64,000 bases of DNA, taken from the NCBI RefSeq assembly GCF_000380335.1, contig NC_021149.1:3834501-3898500 (forward strand). Direction: 5' to 3'. A program made the position numbers and the translations under genes. The stretch comes from Azotobacter vinelandii CA (GTDB taxonomy: Bacteria > Pseudomonadota > Gammaproteobacteria > Pseudomonadales > Pseudomonadaceae). The stretch's first letter is position 1. Every line of letters begins with the position of its first letter. Under the pieces are notes generated by a model. The model ran no database searches and was not told where the DNA came from. It saw only the letters and a program-made list of their open reading frames with translations. Of the stretch, positions 37,669 through 47,412 are shown piece after piece.

Positions 37669-38597
37669 GTATCTGCGCCACCGCTCAGCTCCCTGGCCAC
37701 CTCCCGCAGCTCATCGCAGAACCATTGCGCGGCCAGCGGCAATGGCAGCGCCGAGTTCCAGCAGAAGCCGATCGAACCACCCGCCTCGCGCATGCCCAGC
37801 GCCAGCTCGACCAGTTCGCCGCTCTGCAGGTCCAGGCGCACCGCATCCAGCGGCGCCAGCCAGAGCGCATCGCTGGATAGCGCATAGCGCCGGCTCAGCA
37901 CCGGCGAAAGGGTTTCCAGGCGCTGCGCCGGCAGGGGAATGCCGCACTGGACGAAGAAGCTCTCGGCGTACTGGCGGATGGTGGTGCCGGCCAGCGGCAG
38001 GATCAGCGGATAGTCGCCGAGCAGGGCCGGATTGGAGAGATCGGCGCCGAGCAACGGATGTCCGGGCCGCACCACCAGCGCCATCGACTCGCTGTAAAGG
38101 TGCTCGAAGGTCAGCCCGCGGATCTCCGGACTGTCGGTCATCCGTCCCACCACCAGTTCCAGTTCGCCGACCCGCAATTGCGCGAGCAGGTAGGCGCTGA
38201 GGCCGGTGAGGACGCTGATCACCAGCGCCGGGTGCTTGCGGTGCAGACGCAGCACCACCTCGGGCACCACCTGGCTCTCCACCGTCGAGAGCACCCCGAC
38301 GCGCACCACCCCGCCGGCCTGGCTGTCGCCGCGCAGGGTATTGACGCCATCGCGCAGGGCCTGCACGCAAGGACCGGCATAGCGCAGGAAAGTGATTCCC
38401 GCCGGGGTCAGGGAGACGCCGGACTTGCTGCGCTCGAACAGCCGGGCCTCGAGGATCTCCTCCAGTTCCTTGAGGGTCTTGGACATCGCCGGCTGGGACA
38501 CCGCCAGGGCGTCCGCCGCCTTGGCGAAGCTGCGCTGGCGGGTCACCTCGAGAAAGCTGACCAGGTGGCGGAACTTGATACGGTTGTCGACGAGCAT
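37665..38597 (-). CDS. pcaQ: LysR-family activator of protocatechuate dioxygenase genes
   Basis: The 310-residue LysR protein begins MLVDNRIKFRHLVSFLEVTR. The HTH is SFAKAADALAVSQPAMSKTL, and the effector domain includes LLAQLRVGELELVVGRMTDS and VVRPGHPLLGADL. This is the PcaQ/GalR-like branch that answers to beta-carboxymuconate. It lies directly upstream of pcaH on the same strand, the usual pcaQ position in Pseudomonas. It probably activates pcaHG. Confidence 0.9.
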   Translation of the reverse strand: MLVDNRIKFRHLVSFLEVTRQRSFAKAADALAVSQPAMSKTLKELEEILEARLFERSKSGVSLTPAGITFLRYAGPCVQALRDGVNTLRGDSQAGGVVRVGVLSTVESQVVPEVVLRLHRKHPALVISVLTGLSAYLLAQLRVGELELVVGRMTDSPEIRGLTFEHLYSESMALVVRPGHPLLGADLSNPALLGDYPLILPLAGTTIRQYAESFFVQCGIPLPAQRLETLSPVLSRRYALSSDALWLAPLDAVRLDLQSGELVELALGMREAGGSIGFCWNSALPLPLAAQWFCDELREVARELSGGADT

Positions 38598-38733
38598 GAA
38601 CGCTCCCGGAATCGACCCGGCGGAGGGCGTCTCCGTCGGCTGAGCGGGAAATTGTCCGCCAGGCCGACAATCCCGCCAAGCGCTTCGTCGACACGGCCCG
38701 CCGGCCAGCCGTCGGCGGGTCGGCGCCGATGCC

Positions 38734-39585
38734 TCAGGCGAACACCACCGTGCGGTTGTCGTGCACCAGCACCCGGTCTTCCAGGTGATAGCGCAACCCG
38801 CGGGAGAGCACCATCTTTTCCACGTCCTTGCCGAGGCGCACCATGTCCTCGACGCTATCGCGATGGCTGATGCGCACCACGTCCTGTTCGATGATCGGAC
38901 CGGCGTCCAGCTCCTCGGTGACGTAGTGGCAGGTCGCGCCGATCAGCTTCACGCCGCGCAGCGAGGCCTGGTGATAGGGCCGGGCGCCGACGAAGGACGG
39001 CAGGAAGCTGTGGTGGATGTTGATCACCTGCATGGCGAACTCCCGGCACAACTGCGGCGGCAGGATCTGCATGTAGCGGGCCAGCACCACGGTGTCGGCG
39101 GCGTGCTCCCGGATCAGCCGGGATACCTCGGCGAAAGCCGGTTCCTTGTCCTGCGGATCGACCGGCACGTGACAATAAGGAATGCCGTGCCACTCGACCA
39201 TGCTGCGCAGTTCGTCATGGTTGGAGATCACGCAGGGAATCTCGCAGGGCAATTCGCCGCTGTGCCAGCGATGCAGCAGATCGGCCAGGCAGTGCGATTC
39301 GCGGCTGGCCATCAGCACCACGCGCTTGAGTTCGCTCGAGTCGCTGACCCGCCACTTCATGGAGAACTCCCGGGCGATCGGCGCGAAGGCACGGCGGAAC
39401 TCCTCGAGATCGAACGGCAGGGAGTCGGCGCGGATTTCGTGACGCATGAAGAACCAGCCGCTCTGAGTATCCGAATGGTGACTCGCCTCGGTGATCCAGC
39501 CGTTATAGGTGGCCAGGAAGTTACTGACCTTGGCGACGATGCCAACCCGGTCGGGACAAGCGATCACCAGCCGAAATGTACGCAT
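38734..39585 (-). CDS. purU: Formyltetrahydrofolate deformylase
   Basis: The 283-residue enzyme releases formate from 10-formyl-THF. It has an N-terminal ACT domain (RLVIACPDRVGIVAKVSNFL) and a formyltransferase-like C-terminal domain. The latter contains VINIHHSFLPSFVGARPYHQ (Asn-His and the SFLP loop) and CHYVTEELDAGPIIEQDVVR, with the catalytic Asp. Length is typical. Single gene transcribed away from mvaT. Confidence 0.95.
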   Translation of the reverse strand: MRTFRLVIACPDRVGIVAKVSNFLATYNGWITEASHHSDTQSGWFFMRHEIRADSLPFDLEEFRRAFAPIAREFSMKWRVSDSSELKRVVLMASRESHCLADLLHRWHSGELPCEIPCVISNHDELRSMVEWHGIPYCHVPVDPQDKEPAFAEVSRLIREHAADTVVLARYMQILPPQLCREFAMQVINIHHSFLPSFVGARPYHQASLRGVKLIGATCHYVTEELDAGPIIEQDVVRISHRDSVEDMVRLGKDVEKMVLSRGLRYHLEDRVLVHDNRTVVFA

Positions 39586-40105
39586 GATGGGAACAACTCC
39601 AGAACTCGCGAAGGCACCATTCTAGCCACAGCACCGAAAAACTTCAGTAACCCGCGCACGAAGGGGAAATCGCCCGACAAGCGCCCGCGACACTTCGCGC
39701 AACCGCCGGATTGCACTGCACGAGCGGATAAACGAGGGATATCGCCGCGCTGTTGCGGATTGAAGAAGCGCATCAAACAGAACGGACCGGAACTCTTCTC
39801 CAAACACCTTTTATTGGCCGGTCGCCGGCCGCGAACTGGTGTTTCCGAGATGCGACATGGAGGCCATGCCGACGAATCCATTAACCGCCACGATGGCGGA
39901 GTCGCCTCCGGGACGATTCCAGCCAAGTATTAGCGACCCATAAATCCCGCCCCGTCTATTTCCGCCGTGAATTTTGCGGGCTGCCACAAAAGCGGCAACT
40001 AAAGTTGCACACAAAGTTTTTCGGCATATTTACTTGCCGGGAATGCCTGACTATCATTGTCCCAGAACTCGTCTAATCACCCCTCCGGGGTTCAAGGTAA
40101 GTAAA
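39586..40105. other. Long divergent intergenic region upstream of mvaT
   Basis: This 520-bp region separates purU (-) from mvaT (+). No credible ORF is present. From about 39930 it becomes noticeably AT-rich, ending in the promoter-like sequence at 40005-40032. Length and base composition suit a heavily regulated, possibly autoregulated, nucleoid-protein gene. Confidence 0.45.
40005..40032 (+). promoter_or_regulatory. Candidate sigma-70 promoter of mvaT
   Basis: TTGCAC (40005-40010), 16 bp, then TATTTA (40027-40032), about 73 bp before the ATG, in an AT-rich stretch. No experimental support. Confidence 0.4.
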
Positions 40106-40486
40106 ATGTCCCTGATCAATGAATACCGTGCCACCGAAGAGGCCATCAAGGAGCTTCAGGAACGCCTGAAGAATCTTTCCCAGGATGACAAACTGCAGAA
40201 GGAACTGGAGTTCGAGGGCAAATTGCGCAAGCTGATGGGGGAATATCAAAAGTCCCTGCGCGACATCAACGCCCTGCTCGACCCGGATGCCAAGCCCGTG
40301 CGCGGCGGCCGCGGCGCCAAGCCCGCACCGGCGCCCGTCAAGCGCGCCCGCAAGGTCAAGCAATACAAGAATCCCTATACCGGCGAAACCATCGAGACCA
40401 AGGGGGGCAATCACAAGACCCTGAAGGAATGGAAAGCCCAGTACGGCGCCGATGTCGTCGAGGCCTGGGCCACTCTGCTCGATTGA
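40106..40486 (+). CDS. mvaT: MvaT-family H-NS-like nucleoid protein
   Basis: The 126-residue protein has an N-terminal coiled coil for dimer/oligomer formation (MSLINEYRATEEAIKELQER, LEFEGKLRKLMGEYQKSLRD). A basic Pro/Ala/Lys linker follows, then the MvaT DNA-binding region with RKVKQYKNPYTGETIETKGG (AT-hook-like, K-x-G-G-N contacts) and HKTLKEWKAQYGADVVEAWA. It is a xenogeneic silencer found in Pseudomonadaceae. AAGG precedes the ATG. One of the strongest lineage markers in the window. Confidence 0.95.
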   Translation: MSLINEYRATEEAIKELQERLKNLSQDDKLQKELEFEGKLRKLMGEYQKSLRDINALLDPDAKPVRGGRGAKPAPAPVKRARKVKQYKNPYTGETIETKGGNHKTLKEWKAQYGADVVEAWATLLD

Positions 40487-40513
40487 TCGGAGATTGCCGG
40501 AGAATCGGAGACA

Positions 40514-40537
40514 CGCCGGCGATGCCGGCGCTCCTTT
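40514..40537. terminator. Terminator-like hairpin between mvaT and sbcB
   Basis: CGCCGGC-GAT-GCCGGCG is followed by CTCCTTTAA, placed between two convergent genes. The T-run is short, so strength is uncertain. Confidence 0.5.
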
Positions 40538-40552
40538 AATAATCCAACAGCC

Positions 40553-41983
40553 TCATACGGCATAGCGCTCGAGCAACTGCCGCGCATATTCGCGCCAAGC
40601 CACAAGTATCGGTCGATGTTCCTCGTCGGCCTGCGCGAGCAGTTGCTCCAGCTGTACATTGAAATCCCCCAATGTGCAGGGTGCTCCCCAGGCAGCATCA
40701 CTCAGACGCCGCCGACAGAACTCCTGCCAACACTCCCCTTCGGCCGCCGTCAAAGTTTCCGGGAAATTGCGCGCCCGATAGCGGAACAGCAACTCGGGAA
40801 GACGCTCATCGTCGAATCCCCAGTTTTGCCTGCCCAGACTTTCCGGCTCGGCTCGGCGCACTTGCTCGCAAAGACGCCGGTCCCGCTCCCCGAAGAATCC
40901 GCCATACAATTGCTGCTCGGGGTCTTCGCTGGCCGGGAATTCGTCGCCCATATAAATCCGCGCCAGTTTCTCCTGCCACTGCCCCTGTGCCGCGCACAAC
41001 AACTCCACGCGCCTTTGGCACTCTGCCATGTCCACCCGTAGACGACCGATATCTTCTTCGCGCAACACCGACAAGGGCGCCAACACCGGGCAACGATTGA
41101 TATGCACAAGTTTCAGGGGGACCGGCGACTCATTGTCCGCCAGCTCTTCCCGACGCATATACAGACGCCGACGCAGAATTTCCGCGTCGAGATCGAGCAA
41201 CGGCGAAGGATCGGCCTGCAAGTCGCAGACGATCAGGGCATTGCGATTGGACGGATGCCAGGCCAGCGGCAGAACCACCGCCAGGTAGCCGCGCTCGGCG
41301 GCGAAACGTCCGGAGACGTGCACCAGAGGACGCAGCAGCCTGATCTGGTCCAGCACCCGCTGCTTGCTGCGCAACTGGTAGAGGTAGCCGTACAGCTTCG
41401 GCTGACGCTCGCGCAGCAGCCGGGCCAGGGCGATGGTCGCACGCACGTCGGCCAGGGCGTCGTGGGCTTGGCCATGCTCGATCCCGTTGGCCGCGGTGAG
41501 CCGCTCCAGGCGCAGGGAAACCCGTCCCTCCTCCTGCGGCCAGTGGATGCCCTCGGGGCGCAAAGCATAGGCGGTACGCAGCAGGTCGATCAGGTCCCAG
41601 CGGCTGTTGCCGGCCTGCCACTCGCGGGCATAAGGATCGAAGAAGTTGCGATAGAGAGCATGACGGCTGATCTCGTCGTCGAAGCGAAGACTGTTGTAGC
41701 CCGCCGTGCAGGTGCCGGGAAGAGCCAGTTCGGCATGCAGGCGGGTCACGAACTCGGCTTCGCACAGCCCGCGCTCGGCGAGCAGTCGCGGAGTGATGCC
41801 GGTGACCAGACAGGCGGCCGGATGCGGCAGGATGTCGTCGGCCGGCCGGCAATACAGGTTCAGCGGTGCGCCGATCTCGTTGAGCGCTTCGTCGGTGCGT
41901 ATCCCCGCCACCTGCAGGGGACGGTCGCAACGTGGATTGATACCGGTGGTTTCGTAGTCGTACCAGAAGATGCTGGAAGTCAC
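40553..41983 (-). CDS. sbcB: Exodeoxyribonuclease I
   Basis: The 476-residue 3'-5' ssDNA exonuclease has a DEDDh core: FWYDYETTG (Asp, Glu), GYNSLRFDDE, and HGQAHDALADVRATIALA (His, Asp). SH3-like and helical C-terminal regions (RNALIVCDLQADPSPLLDLD, LLFRYRARNFPETL) follow. GTG 41983 gives the canonical start MTSSIFWYDYETTG; longer in-frame codons upstream are spurious. It acts in recombination and mismatch repair. Length matches the family (~475). Confidence 0.94.
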   Translation of the reverse strand: MTSSIFWYDYETTGINPRCDRPLQVAGIRTDEALNEIGAPLNLYCRPADDILPHPAACLVTGITPRLLAERGLCEAEFVTRLHAELALPGTCTAGYNSLRFDDEISRHALYRNFFDPYAREWQAGNSRWDLIDLLRTAYALRPEGIHWPQEEGRVSLRLERLTAANGIEHGQAHDALADVRATIALARLLRERQPKLYGYLYQLRSKQRVLDQIRLLRPLVHVSGRFAAERGYLAVVLPLAWHPSNRNALIVCDLQADPSPLLDLDAEILRRRLYMRREELADNESPVPLKLVHINRCPVLAPLSVLREEDIGRLRVDMAECQRRVELLCAAQGQWQEKLARIYMGDEFPASEDPEQQLYGGFFGERDRRLCEQVRRAEPESLGRQNWGFDDERLPELLFRYRARNFPETLTAAEGECWQEFCRRRLSDAAWGAPCTLGDFNVQLEQLLAQADEEHRPILVAWREYARQLLERYAV

Positions 41984-42101
41984 AGGAGAATTCCCGTCGA
42001 TGAAGTGGCGCAAGTCTAACATCCGCCCCGGGACGGCTCCGGGCGGTTGCCTGGCGGCCGGAGGCTGGCTAGCATCGGGATTTCCCGAGCACGGAAGAGC
42101 G

Positions 42102-42830
42102 ATGCCCGCGCCTCTCGCCAAGCCCTCTGCCGACACCTTCCGGCAACCGCTCCTGGACACCCGCCACCTGGTGGAAACGCCGGAAGGCATCGACCTCGTG
42201 CTGCATCCGGCCGGCCTGGTGCCGCGCGCCCTCGCCTTCGCCGTCGACCTGACGATCCGCGGGACGATCCTGCTGCTGGCCTTCCTGGCCCTCGGCCCGT
42301 TCGGCGAGTTGGGCATGGGCCTGGCCAGCCTGCTGTTCTTTCTCGTCACCTGGTGGTACATGGTGCTCTTCGAGGTGCTCAACCAGGGCTGCACGCCCGG
42401 CAAGCAACTACTCGGCCTGCAAGTGGTGCACGACGACGGCACCCCGGTCGGCTGGGCCGCCTCGCTGACCCGCAACCTGCTGCGCGTCGTCGACCTGCTG
42501 CCGTTCGGCTACACCCTGGGCATCCTCAGTTGCCTCGCCCACCCGACCTTCAAGCGCCTGGGCGACTTGGCCGCCGGCACCCTGGTGATCTACCGGGAAC
42601 GACCTCAGCCACGGCCTTCCCTGCCCGAGATCGATGCCCAGCCGCTGCCCTTCGCCCCGCAGGCGGACGAGCGACGCGCCCTGCTCGCCTTCGCCGAGCG
42701 CCAGGCCGGATTGTCCGCCGGCCGCCGCCGTGAGCTGGCGGGCATTCTCGCCGGGCCGCTGCGGGTACCGGAAGAGCAGGCCGAGGCCAGGCTCCTCGGC
42801 ATCGCCCGCGAACTCATGGGCCCGCCATGA
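42102..42830 (+). CDS. RDD-family membrane protein
   Basis: The 242-residue protein has an RDD domain with two to three spans (residues ~40-150): VPRALAFAVDLTIRGTILLL, FFLVTWWYMVLFEVLNQGCT, PGKQLLGLQVV. A cytosolic tail of ~80 residues ends LLGIARELMGPP. First gene of a six-gene unit in which every junction overlaps. Its stop overlaps the next ATG by 4 bp. Function not established for the family; it may transport ions or scaffold the complex. Confidence 0.85.
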   Translation: MPAPLAKPSADTFRQPLLDTRHLVETPEGIDLVLHPAGLVPRALAFAVDLTIRGTILLLAFLALGPFGELGMGLASLLFFLVTWWYMVLFEVLNQGCTPGKQLLGLQVVHDDGTPVGWAASLTRNLLRVVDLLPFGYTLGILSCLAHPTFKRLGDLAAGTLVIYRERPQPRPSLPEIDAQPLPFAPQADERRALLAFAERQAGLSAGRRRELAGILAGPLRVPEEQAEARLLGIARELMGPP

Positions 42831-43804
42831 AACAGAACTCGTTCGAACATCGCCACCAGGCCGAATGGCAAGACTTCGCCCGCCGGCTCGACGCCCTCGA
42901 ACGCGGCAGGCCGGGGGCGGACAGCCGCCACTTCCCCGCCGCCTACCGGCGCCTGTGCCGCCACCTGGCCCTGGCCGAGGAGCGCGGCTACAGCAGCCGG
43001 CTGGTCGACCAACTGCAACAACTGGCCCTGCGCGGCCATCGCCAGTTCTACCGGCACCGCAATCCGCTGGGCGCACGCTGCCTCGGTTTCCTGCTCGGCG
43101 GTTTTCCGCGCCTGGTACGCGAAGAGTGGCGCCCGGTGCTGGCCGCCAGCCTGCTGTTCTACGGTTGCCTGCTCGGCATGGGGCTGCTGGTCTATCTGTT
43201 CCCGGAACTGGTCTACAGCCTGCTCGACCCCGGACAAGTGGCCCAGATGGAAGCCATGTACGATCCCGACGCCAGCCGCCTCGGCCGCTTCGGCGAGCGC
43301 AGCTCCGCAGCCGACTGGATGATGTTCGGTTACTACGTCATGAACAACTTCGGCATCGCCTTCCAGACCTTCGCCGGCGGCCTGCTGTTCGGCCTCGGCA
43401 GCCTGTTCTTCCTGCTGATCAACGGCCTGTCCATCGGCGCGGTGGCCGGTCATCTGAGCGACATCGGCTACACCGGCACTTTCTGGCCCTTCGTGATCGG
43501 CCACGGTGCCTTCGAGCTGACCGCCATCACCCTCGCCGGCGCCGCCGGCCTCAAGCTCGGCTGGGCGCTGTGCGCCCCCGGCCGCCTGCGCCGCAGCGAA
43601 GCCCTGCGCCAAGCCGCGGAGCGCAGCGTGCGGCTGGTCGCCGGGGTGCTGTTCCTGCTGCTGATCGCCGCCTTCGTCGAGGCCTACTGGTCGTCCATGA
43701 CCTTCCCCGGCGCGGCGCTCAAGTACACGGTCGGCATCCTGCTCTGGCTGCTGGTGGCAGCCTACTTCCTGCTGGCCGGACGCCCTCGCCATGCGCCTGA
43801 GTGA
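42827..43804 (+). CDS. SpoIIM-like (stage II sporulation protein M) membrane protein
   Basis: The 325-residue protein has a soluble N-terminus of ~100 residues, then about five to six spans. It carries the SpoIIM pattern YVMNNFGIAFQTFAGGLLFG and NGLSIGAVAGHLSDIGYTGT, with FVIGHGAFELTAITLAGAAG. In non-sporulating bacteria this family goes with RDD, DUF4129, DUF4350, MoxR and DUF58 genes, as here. Overlaps the next gene by 14 bp. A membrane remodelling role is suggested by sporulation homologues only. Confidence 0.87.
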   Translation: MKQNSFEHRHQAEWQDFARRLDALERGRPGADSRHFPAAYRRLCRHLALAEERGYSSRLVDQLQQLALRGHRQFYRHRNPLGARCLGFLLGGFPRLVREEWRPVLAASLLFYGCLLGMGLLVYLFPELVYSLLDPGQVAQMEAMYDPDASRLGRFGERSSAADWMMFGYYVMNNFGIAFQTFAGGLLFGLGSLFFLLINGLSIGAVAGHLSDIGYTGTFWPFVIGHGAFELTAITLAGAAGLKLGWALCAPGRLRRSEALRQAAERSVRLVAGVLFLLLIAAFVEAYWSSMTFPGAALKYTVGILLWLLVAAYFLLAGRPRHAPE

Positions 43805-45287
43805 CAGCGTCGCGGTCCTTCGCCCGCGCAGCCATTGGGAGGCCATGGACTTCGGCGTGCTGCTGGCGCGACGCCATGCCGGCCTGCTGATGCTCGCCTG
43901 GGCGCTGCCGGCCTTGCCGTTGCTGGCCCTGCTCGGCCTGCTGTTCCCGGAAAGCCCCGGCTGGGCCCTGCTGATCTTCTGGTGGCTGAAACCGCTCGGC
44001 GAACGCCTGCCGCTGTTCGTCCTGTCCCGCGTCCTGTTCGGCGAGACACCACGCCTGGGCGAATGCCTGCGCGCCCTGCCCGGCCTGCTGCGCGCCGAGT
44101 GGCTCACCAGCCTGACCCGGCGCCGCTTCAGCCCGACCCGCAGCTTCGATCTGCCGGTCCTGCTGCTCGAAGGACTCACCGGCAAGGAGTTGCAGCAGCG
44201 CCGCGCCGTGCTCGCGGCGAATCGCGGCAAGCGAGGCGCCGGCTGGCTGACCCTGGTCGGCCTGCATCTGGAGCTGGCCCTGTGGCTCGGCCTGCTGGCC
44301 TTCCTTTATATGCTGCTGCCGCCGCAGGCAGGCATCGAATTCGACTGGCTGCGCCTGCTGGAGGGCCCACCGCGGGAGCGACTGTGGCTGGAGCACCTGA
44401 CCAACGGGCTCTATGCCCTGGTGCTGATGGTCTGGGAGCCGCTGTACGTCGCTTGTGGCTTCGGCCTCTACCTGAATCGCCGCGTGAACCTCGAGGCCTG
44501 GGACCTCGAAATGGCCTTCCAGCGCCTGCGCCGGCGCCTGGGCGGCGTGGCCGGCGTCCTGCTGCTCGCCGCCGGCCTGCTCCTGGCGCAGCTTCCCGGT
44601 CCGGCCCTGGCTCAACCGCCGGTTCCGCAAGCATCCCCGCCGCTGGGCCGCCAGGCCGCCCGCGCGGATATCCGTACCCTGCTCGGGCAACCGCCTTTCA
44701 GGCAGCGCGAAGAAATCATTCGCTGGCGTCTCGGCGATCCGCCGCTGGCGACGGACGGAGGGTCCCGAACGGCCGTGCCCGCCGACCTCGTCCAGCGGCT
44801 GGCCCGGACACTGGAAGCGCTTCTCTGGCTGGCCGTGGGAGCCGGTGCGCTGGTGCTGGCCTGGCGCTACCGCGACTGGCTGGCCGCCTTCGCCGGACGA
44901 CGCGCGCCAGGCACCCGACGCACCCCGGCGGCGGCGCCCGGGCGATCCACGCCTCGGCCCGCGTCTCCGGTACCGCCCTCGGACATCGCCGCGGAGGCAG
45001 AGCGGCTGTGGAACGACGCCCCCGGACAGGCGCTCGCCCTGCTCTACCGCGGCCTGCTCGAACGTCTGCGCGAAGATTACCGGCTGCCGCTGAACGAAGC
45101 CGACACCGAAGGCGATATTCTGCGTCGGGTCCGCCGACTGGAAAGGGACGATCTGCAGCACCTGGCCGAAACCCTGACCCGGCACTGGCGGAATTTCGCC
45201 TACGGCGGCCATCCACCGCCGGCCGACCAGAAGGACGGCCTGCTGGCGGCCTGGCGGGCCCAGTTCGGCGGCGGGAGCACGGCATGA
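43791..45287 (+). CDS. DUF4129-domain membrane protein
   Basis: The 498-residue protein has hydrophobic N-terminal spans (LLMLAWALPALPLLALLGLL, LWLGLLAFLYMLLPPQ, a segment near VAGVLLLAAGLLLAQ). A large extracytoplasmic part and another span (LLWLAVGAGALVLAWRY) follow. The cytosolic C-terminal DUF4129 region contains LALLYRGLLERLREDYRLPL, with the usual ...EGDILRRV... helix. The final TGA overlaps the DUF4350 start (ATGA). Role unknown; the domain co-occurs with MoxR/DUF58 systems. Confidence 0.82.
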   Translation: MRLSDSVAVLRPRSHWEAMDFGVLLARRHAGLLMLAWALPALPLLALLGLLFPESPGWALLIFWWLKPLGERLPLFVLSRVLFGETPRLGECLRALPGLLRAEWLTSLTRRRFSPTRSFDLPVLLLEGLTGKELQQRRAVLAANRGKRGAGWLTLVGLHLELALWLGLLAFLYMLLPPQAGIEFDWLRLLEGPPRERLWLEHLTNGLYALVLMVWEPLYVACGFGLYLNRRVNLEAWDLEMAFQRLRRRLGGVAGVLLLAAGLLLAQLPGPALAQPPVPQASPPLGRQAARADIRTLLGQPPFRQREEIIRWRLGDPPLATDGGSRTAVPADLVQRLARTLEALLWLAVGAGALVLAWRYRDWLAAFAGRRAPGTRRTPAAAPGRSTPRPASPVPPSDIAAEAERLWNDAPGQALALLYRGLLERLREDYRLPLNEADTEGDILRRVRRLERDDLQHLAETLTRHWRNFAYGGHPPPADQKDGLLAAWRAQFGGGSTA

Positions 45288-46429
45288 AGGGCCGCCTCTC
45301 CCTGGCCACCGCCGGACTGGCCCTGGCGCTGCTCGGTACCTGGCTGCTCGGCCAGTTGCATCCCTATCGGGAAATCGTCGAGCGCGGCCCGACCGTACAG
45401 GCCCGCGCCAATCCCTATCTGGCCGCCGAACTCTTCCTCCGCCGCCAGGGCCTCGAGGTGCGGCGCGCCGGCGGTCTGGAAACCCTGGCGGCCCCCGGCC
45501 GGCAGACCCTGCTGCTGCTCGGTGGCCACGAACACATGACCCCGCGCCTGGCCGCGCGGCTGCTCGACTGGACCGCCGCCGGCGGCCACCTGGTATTCGT
45601 CGCCGGGAGCCTGTGGGACGAGAAGGCCGGCCGCAGCGGCGACCTGCTGCTCGACGGACTGGGCATCCAGCAATATCTGAGCGAGGACCTGGCCGTCGGC
45701 AAGTCGCGCGATGACGACCGGCAGCGGAAAGAACTGGCCCGCTTCTACCTGCAGAACGAGAAGACGCCGGCCTATCTGGCCTTCGACACCACCTTCCACC
45801 TCTACGACAGTCGCCACCGCGCCTACGCCTGGGCCAACAGCGGCGCAGCCACCCACCTGCTGCAGGTGCGCCACGGGCAGGGCAGCGCCACGGTGCTGAG
45901 CGACGACTGGATCTGGGAAAACGCACGGATCGGCGATCACGACCACGCCTGGCTGCTCTGGTATCTGTGCCGGGACACTCGGGTCACCCTGGTCCATCGG
46001 GTCGCCGGCGACAGCCTGGCGACCCTGCTGCTGCGCCATTTTCCCGCCGCCCTGCTGGCATTGGTCCTGCTGGCCGGCTGCCTGCTCTGGCGCGCCGGCC
46101 TGCGCCAGGGGCCAGCGCTGCCGGTCGCCGCGCCGGCGCGCCGGCAACTGGAGGAACACCTGCGCGCCGGCGCCGACTTCCTGCTCCGCCGCGGTGGCCA
46201 GGCCAGCCTGCTGCAGGGCCTGCAGCAGGATATCCGGCGCCATGCCGCCCGGCGCAACCCGCACTTCGCCGACCTGTCCGAGGACGCGCAATGGCAGTCG
46301 CTGGCCCGACTCGCCCGGCTGCCGTCCGAACAGGTCCGCCGGCTCATGGAAACGCCGGGCAAGAGGCTGCCGGCCGCCGACTTCACCCGTCAGGTCGCCG
46401 ACCTGCAACGACTCAGGAACGCCCTATGA
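45284..46429 (+). CDS. DUF4350-domain protein
   Basis: The 381-residue protein has an N-terminal span (LATAGLALALLGTWLLGQL). A DUF4350-type extracytoplasmic domain follows (NPYLAAELFLRRQGLEVRRA, LLLLGGHEHMTPRLAARLLD, GGHLVFVAGSLW), like a flipped GATase/ThuA fold. A second span (LLALVLLAGCLLWRAGL) precedes a cytosolic tail. Both ends overlap neighbours by ATGA junctions. It probably forms a membrane complex with the DUF4129 and DUF58 proteins; no activity is known. Confidence 0.82.
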   Translation: MKGRLSLATAGLALALLGTWLLGQLHPYREIVERGPTVQARANPYLAAELFLRRQGLEVRRAGGLETLAAPGRQTLLLLGGHEHMTPRLAARLLDWTAAGGHLVFVAGSLWDEKAGRSGDLLLDGLGIQQYLSEDLAVGKSRDDDRQRKELARFYLQNEKTPAYLAFDTTFHLYDSRHRAYAWANSGAATHLLQVRHGQGSATVLSDDWIWENARIGDHDHAWLLWYLCRDTRVTLVHRVAGDSLATLLLRHFPAALLALVLLAGCLLWRAGLRQGPALPVAAPARRQLEEHLRAGADFLLRRGGQASLLQGLQQDIRRHAARRNPHFADLSEDAQWQSLARLARLPSEQVRRLMETPGKRLPAADFTRQVADLQRLRNAL

Positions 46430-47412
46430 ACGATGCAAGCTCTCCCCCGTCCCTTTCCCGCCAGCAGGCCGGCCAGTTGCTCCAGGCCTTGCGCGCGGAA
46501 ATGTGCAAGGCGGTGATCGGCCAGCAAGCGGCCATCGACGACATCCTGATCGCGCTGATCGCCAACGGCCACATTCTCGTCGAGGGCGTCCCCGGACTCG
46601 GCAAGACCTTGCTGGTGCGCGCTCTGGCCCGCTGTTTCGGCGGCGATTTCGGACGCATCCAGTTCACCCCCGACCTGATGCCCAGCGATATCACCGGGCA
46701 CGCGGTGTACGACCTGGCCAGCGAGCAGTTCAAGCTGCGCAAGGGACCGGTGTTCACTCATCTCTTGCTCGCCGACGAGATCAACCGCGCCCCGGCCAAG
46801 ACCCAGGCGGCCCTGCTGGAGGTCATGCAGGAACGCCAGGTGACCCTGGAAGGCCGCGCCCTGCCGGTTCCGCAGCCGTTCCTGGTGCTCGCCACGCAGA
46901 ACCCGATCGAGCAGGAAGGCACCTATCCGCTACCGGAGGCCGAGCTGGACCGTTTCATGCTCAAGCTGCGCATGGACTACCCGGAGGCCGACGACGAGTT
47001 GGCCCTGGTTCGCCAGGTCGCCCGTTCGCCCCGCGCCGACATGCTCGAGGTCGCCACGCTGCGTCCCCTGCTGCAGGCCGCCGACGTGCTGGCGCTGCAG
47101 GGGCTGGCCAGCGAACTGCCGCTCGACGAGCAGGTGCTCGACTATGCCGTGCGCCTGGTGCGCCGTACCCGCGACTGGCCCGGCCTGACTCTGGGGGCCG
47201 GGCCGCGCGCCTCGATCGATCTGGTGCGCTGCGGCCGGGCCCGGGCCCTGCTGCGCGGCGGCGACTTCGTGACCCCCGACGACATCAAGGACTGCGCCCC
47301 GGCCGTGCTGCGCCACCGCGTGTGCCTGGCGCCGGAGCTCGACATCGAAGGCTTGTCGGTGGACCGGGTGCTCGAGCAGCTGCTCGACCAGGTCGCGGCA
47401 CCGCGGCCATGA
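46426..47412 (+). CDS. MoxR-family AAA+ ATPase
   Basis: The 328-residue AAA+ protein has Walker A EGVPGLGKTLLVRALA, Walker B HLLLADEINRAPAKTQAALL, sensor 1 LVLATQNPIEQEGTYPLPEA, and sensor 2 with Arg in GAGPRASIDLVR. MoxR ATPases act as chaperones that mature or activate partner complexes, typically the adjacent DUF58/vWA protein. Sits between DUF4350 and DUF58 genes with 4-bp overlaps. Cytosolic. Confidence 0.92.
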   Translation: MNDASSPPSLSRQQAGQLLQALRAEMCKAVIGQQAAIDDILIALIANGHILVEGVPGLGKTLLVRALARCFGGDFGRIQFTPDLMPSDITGHAVYDLASEQFKLRKGPVFTHLLLADEINRAPAKTQAALLEVMQERQVTLEGRALPVPQPFLVLATQNPIEQEGTYPLPEAELDRFMLKLRMDYPEADDELALVRQVARSPRADMLEVATLRPLLQAADVLALQGLASELPLDEQVLDYAVRLVRRTRDWPGLTLGAGPRASIDLVRCGRARALLRGGDFVTPDDIKDCAPAVLRHRVCLAPELDIEGLSVDRVLEQLLDQVAAPRP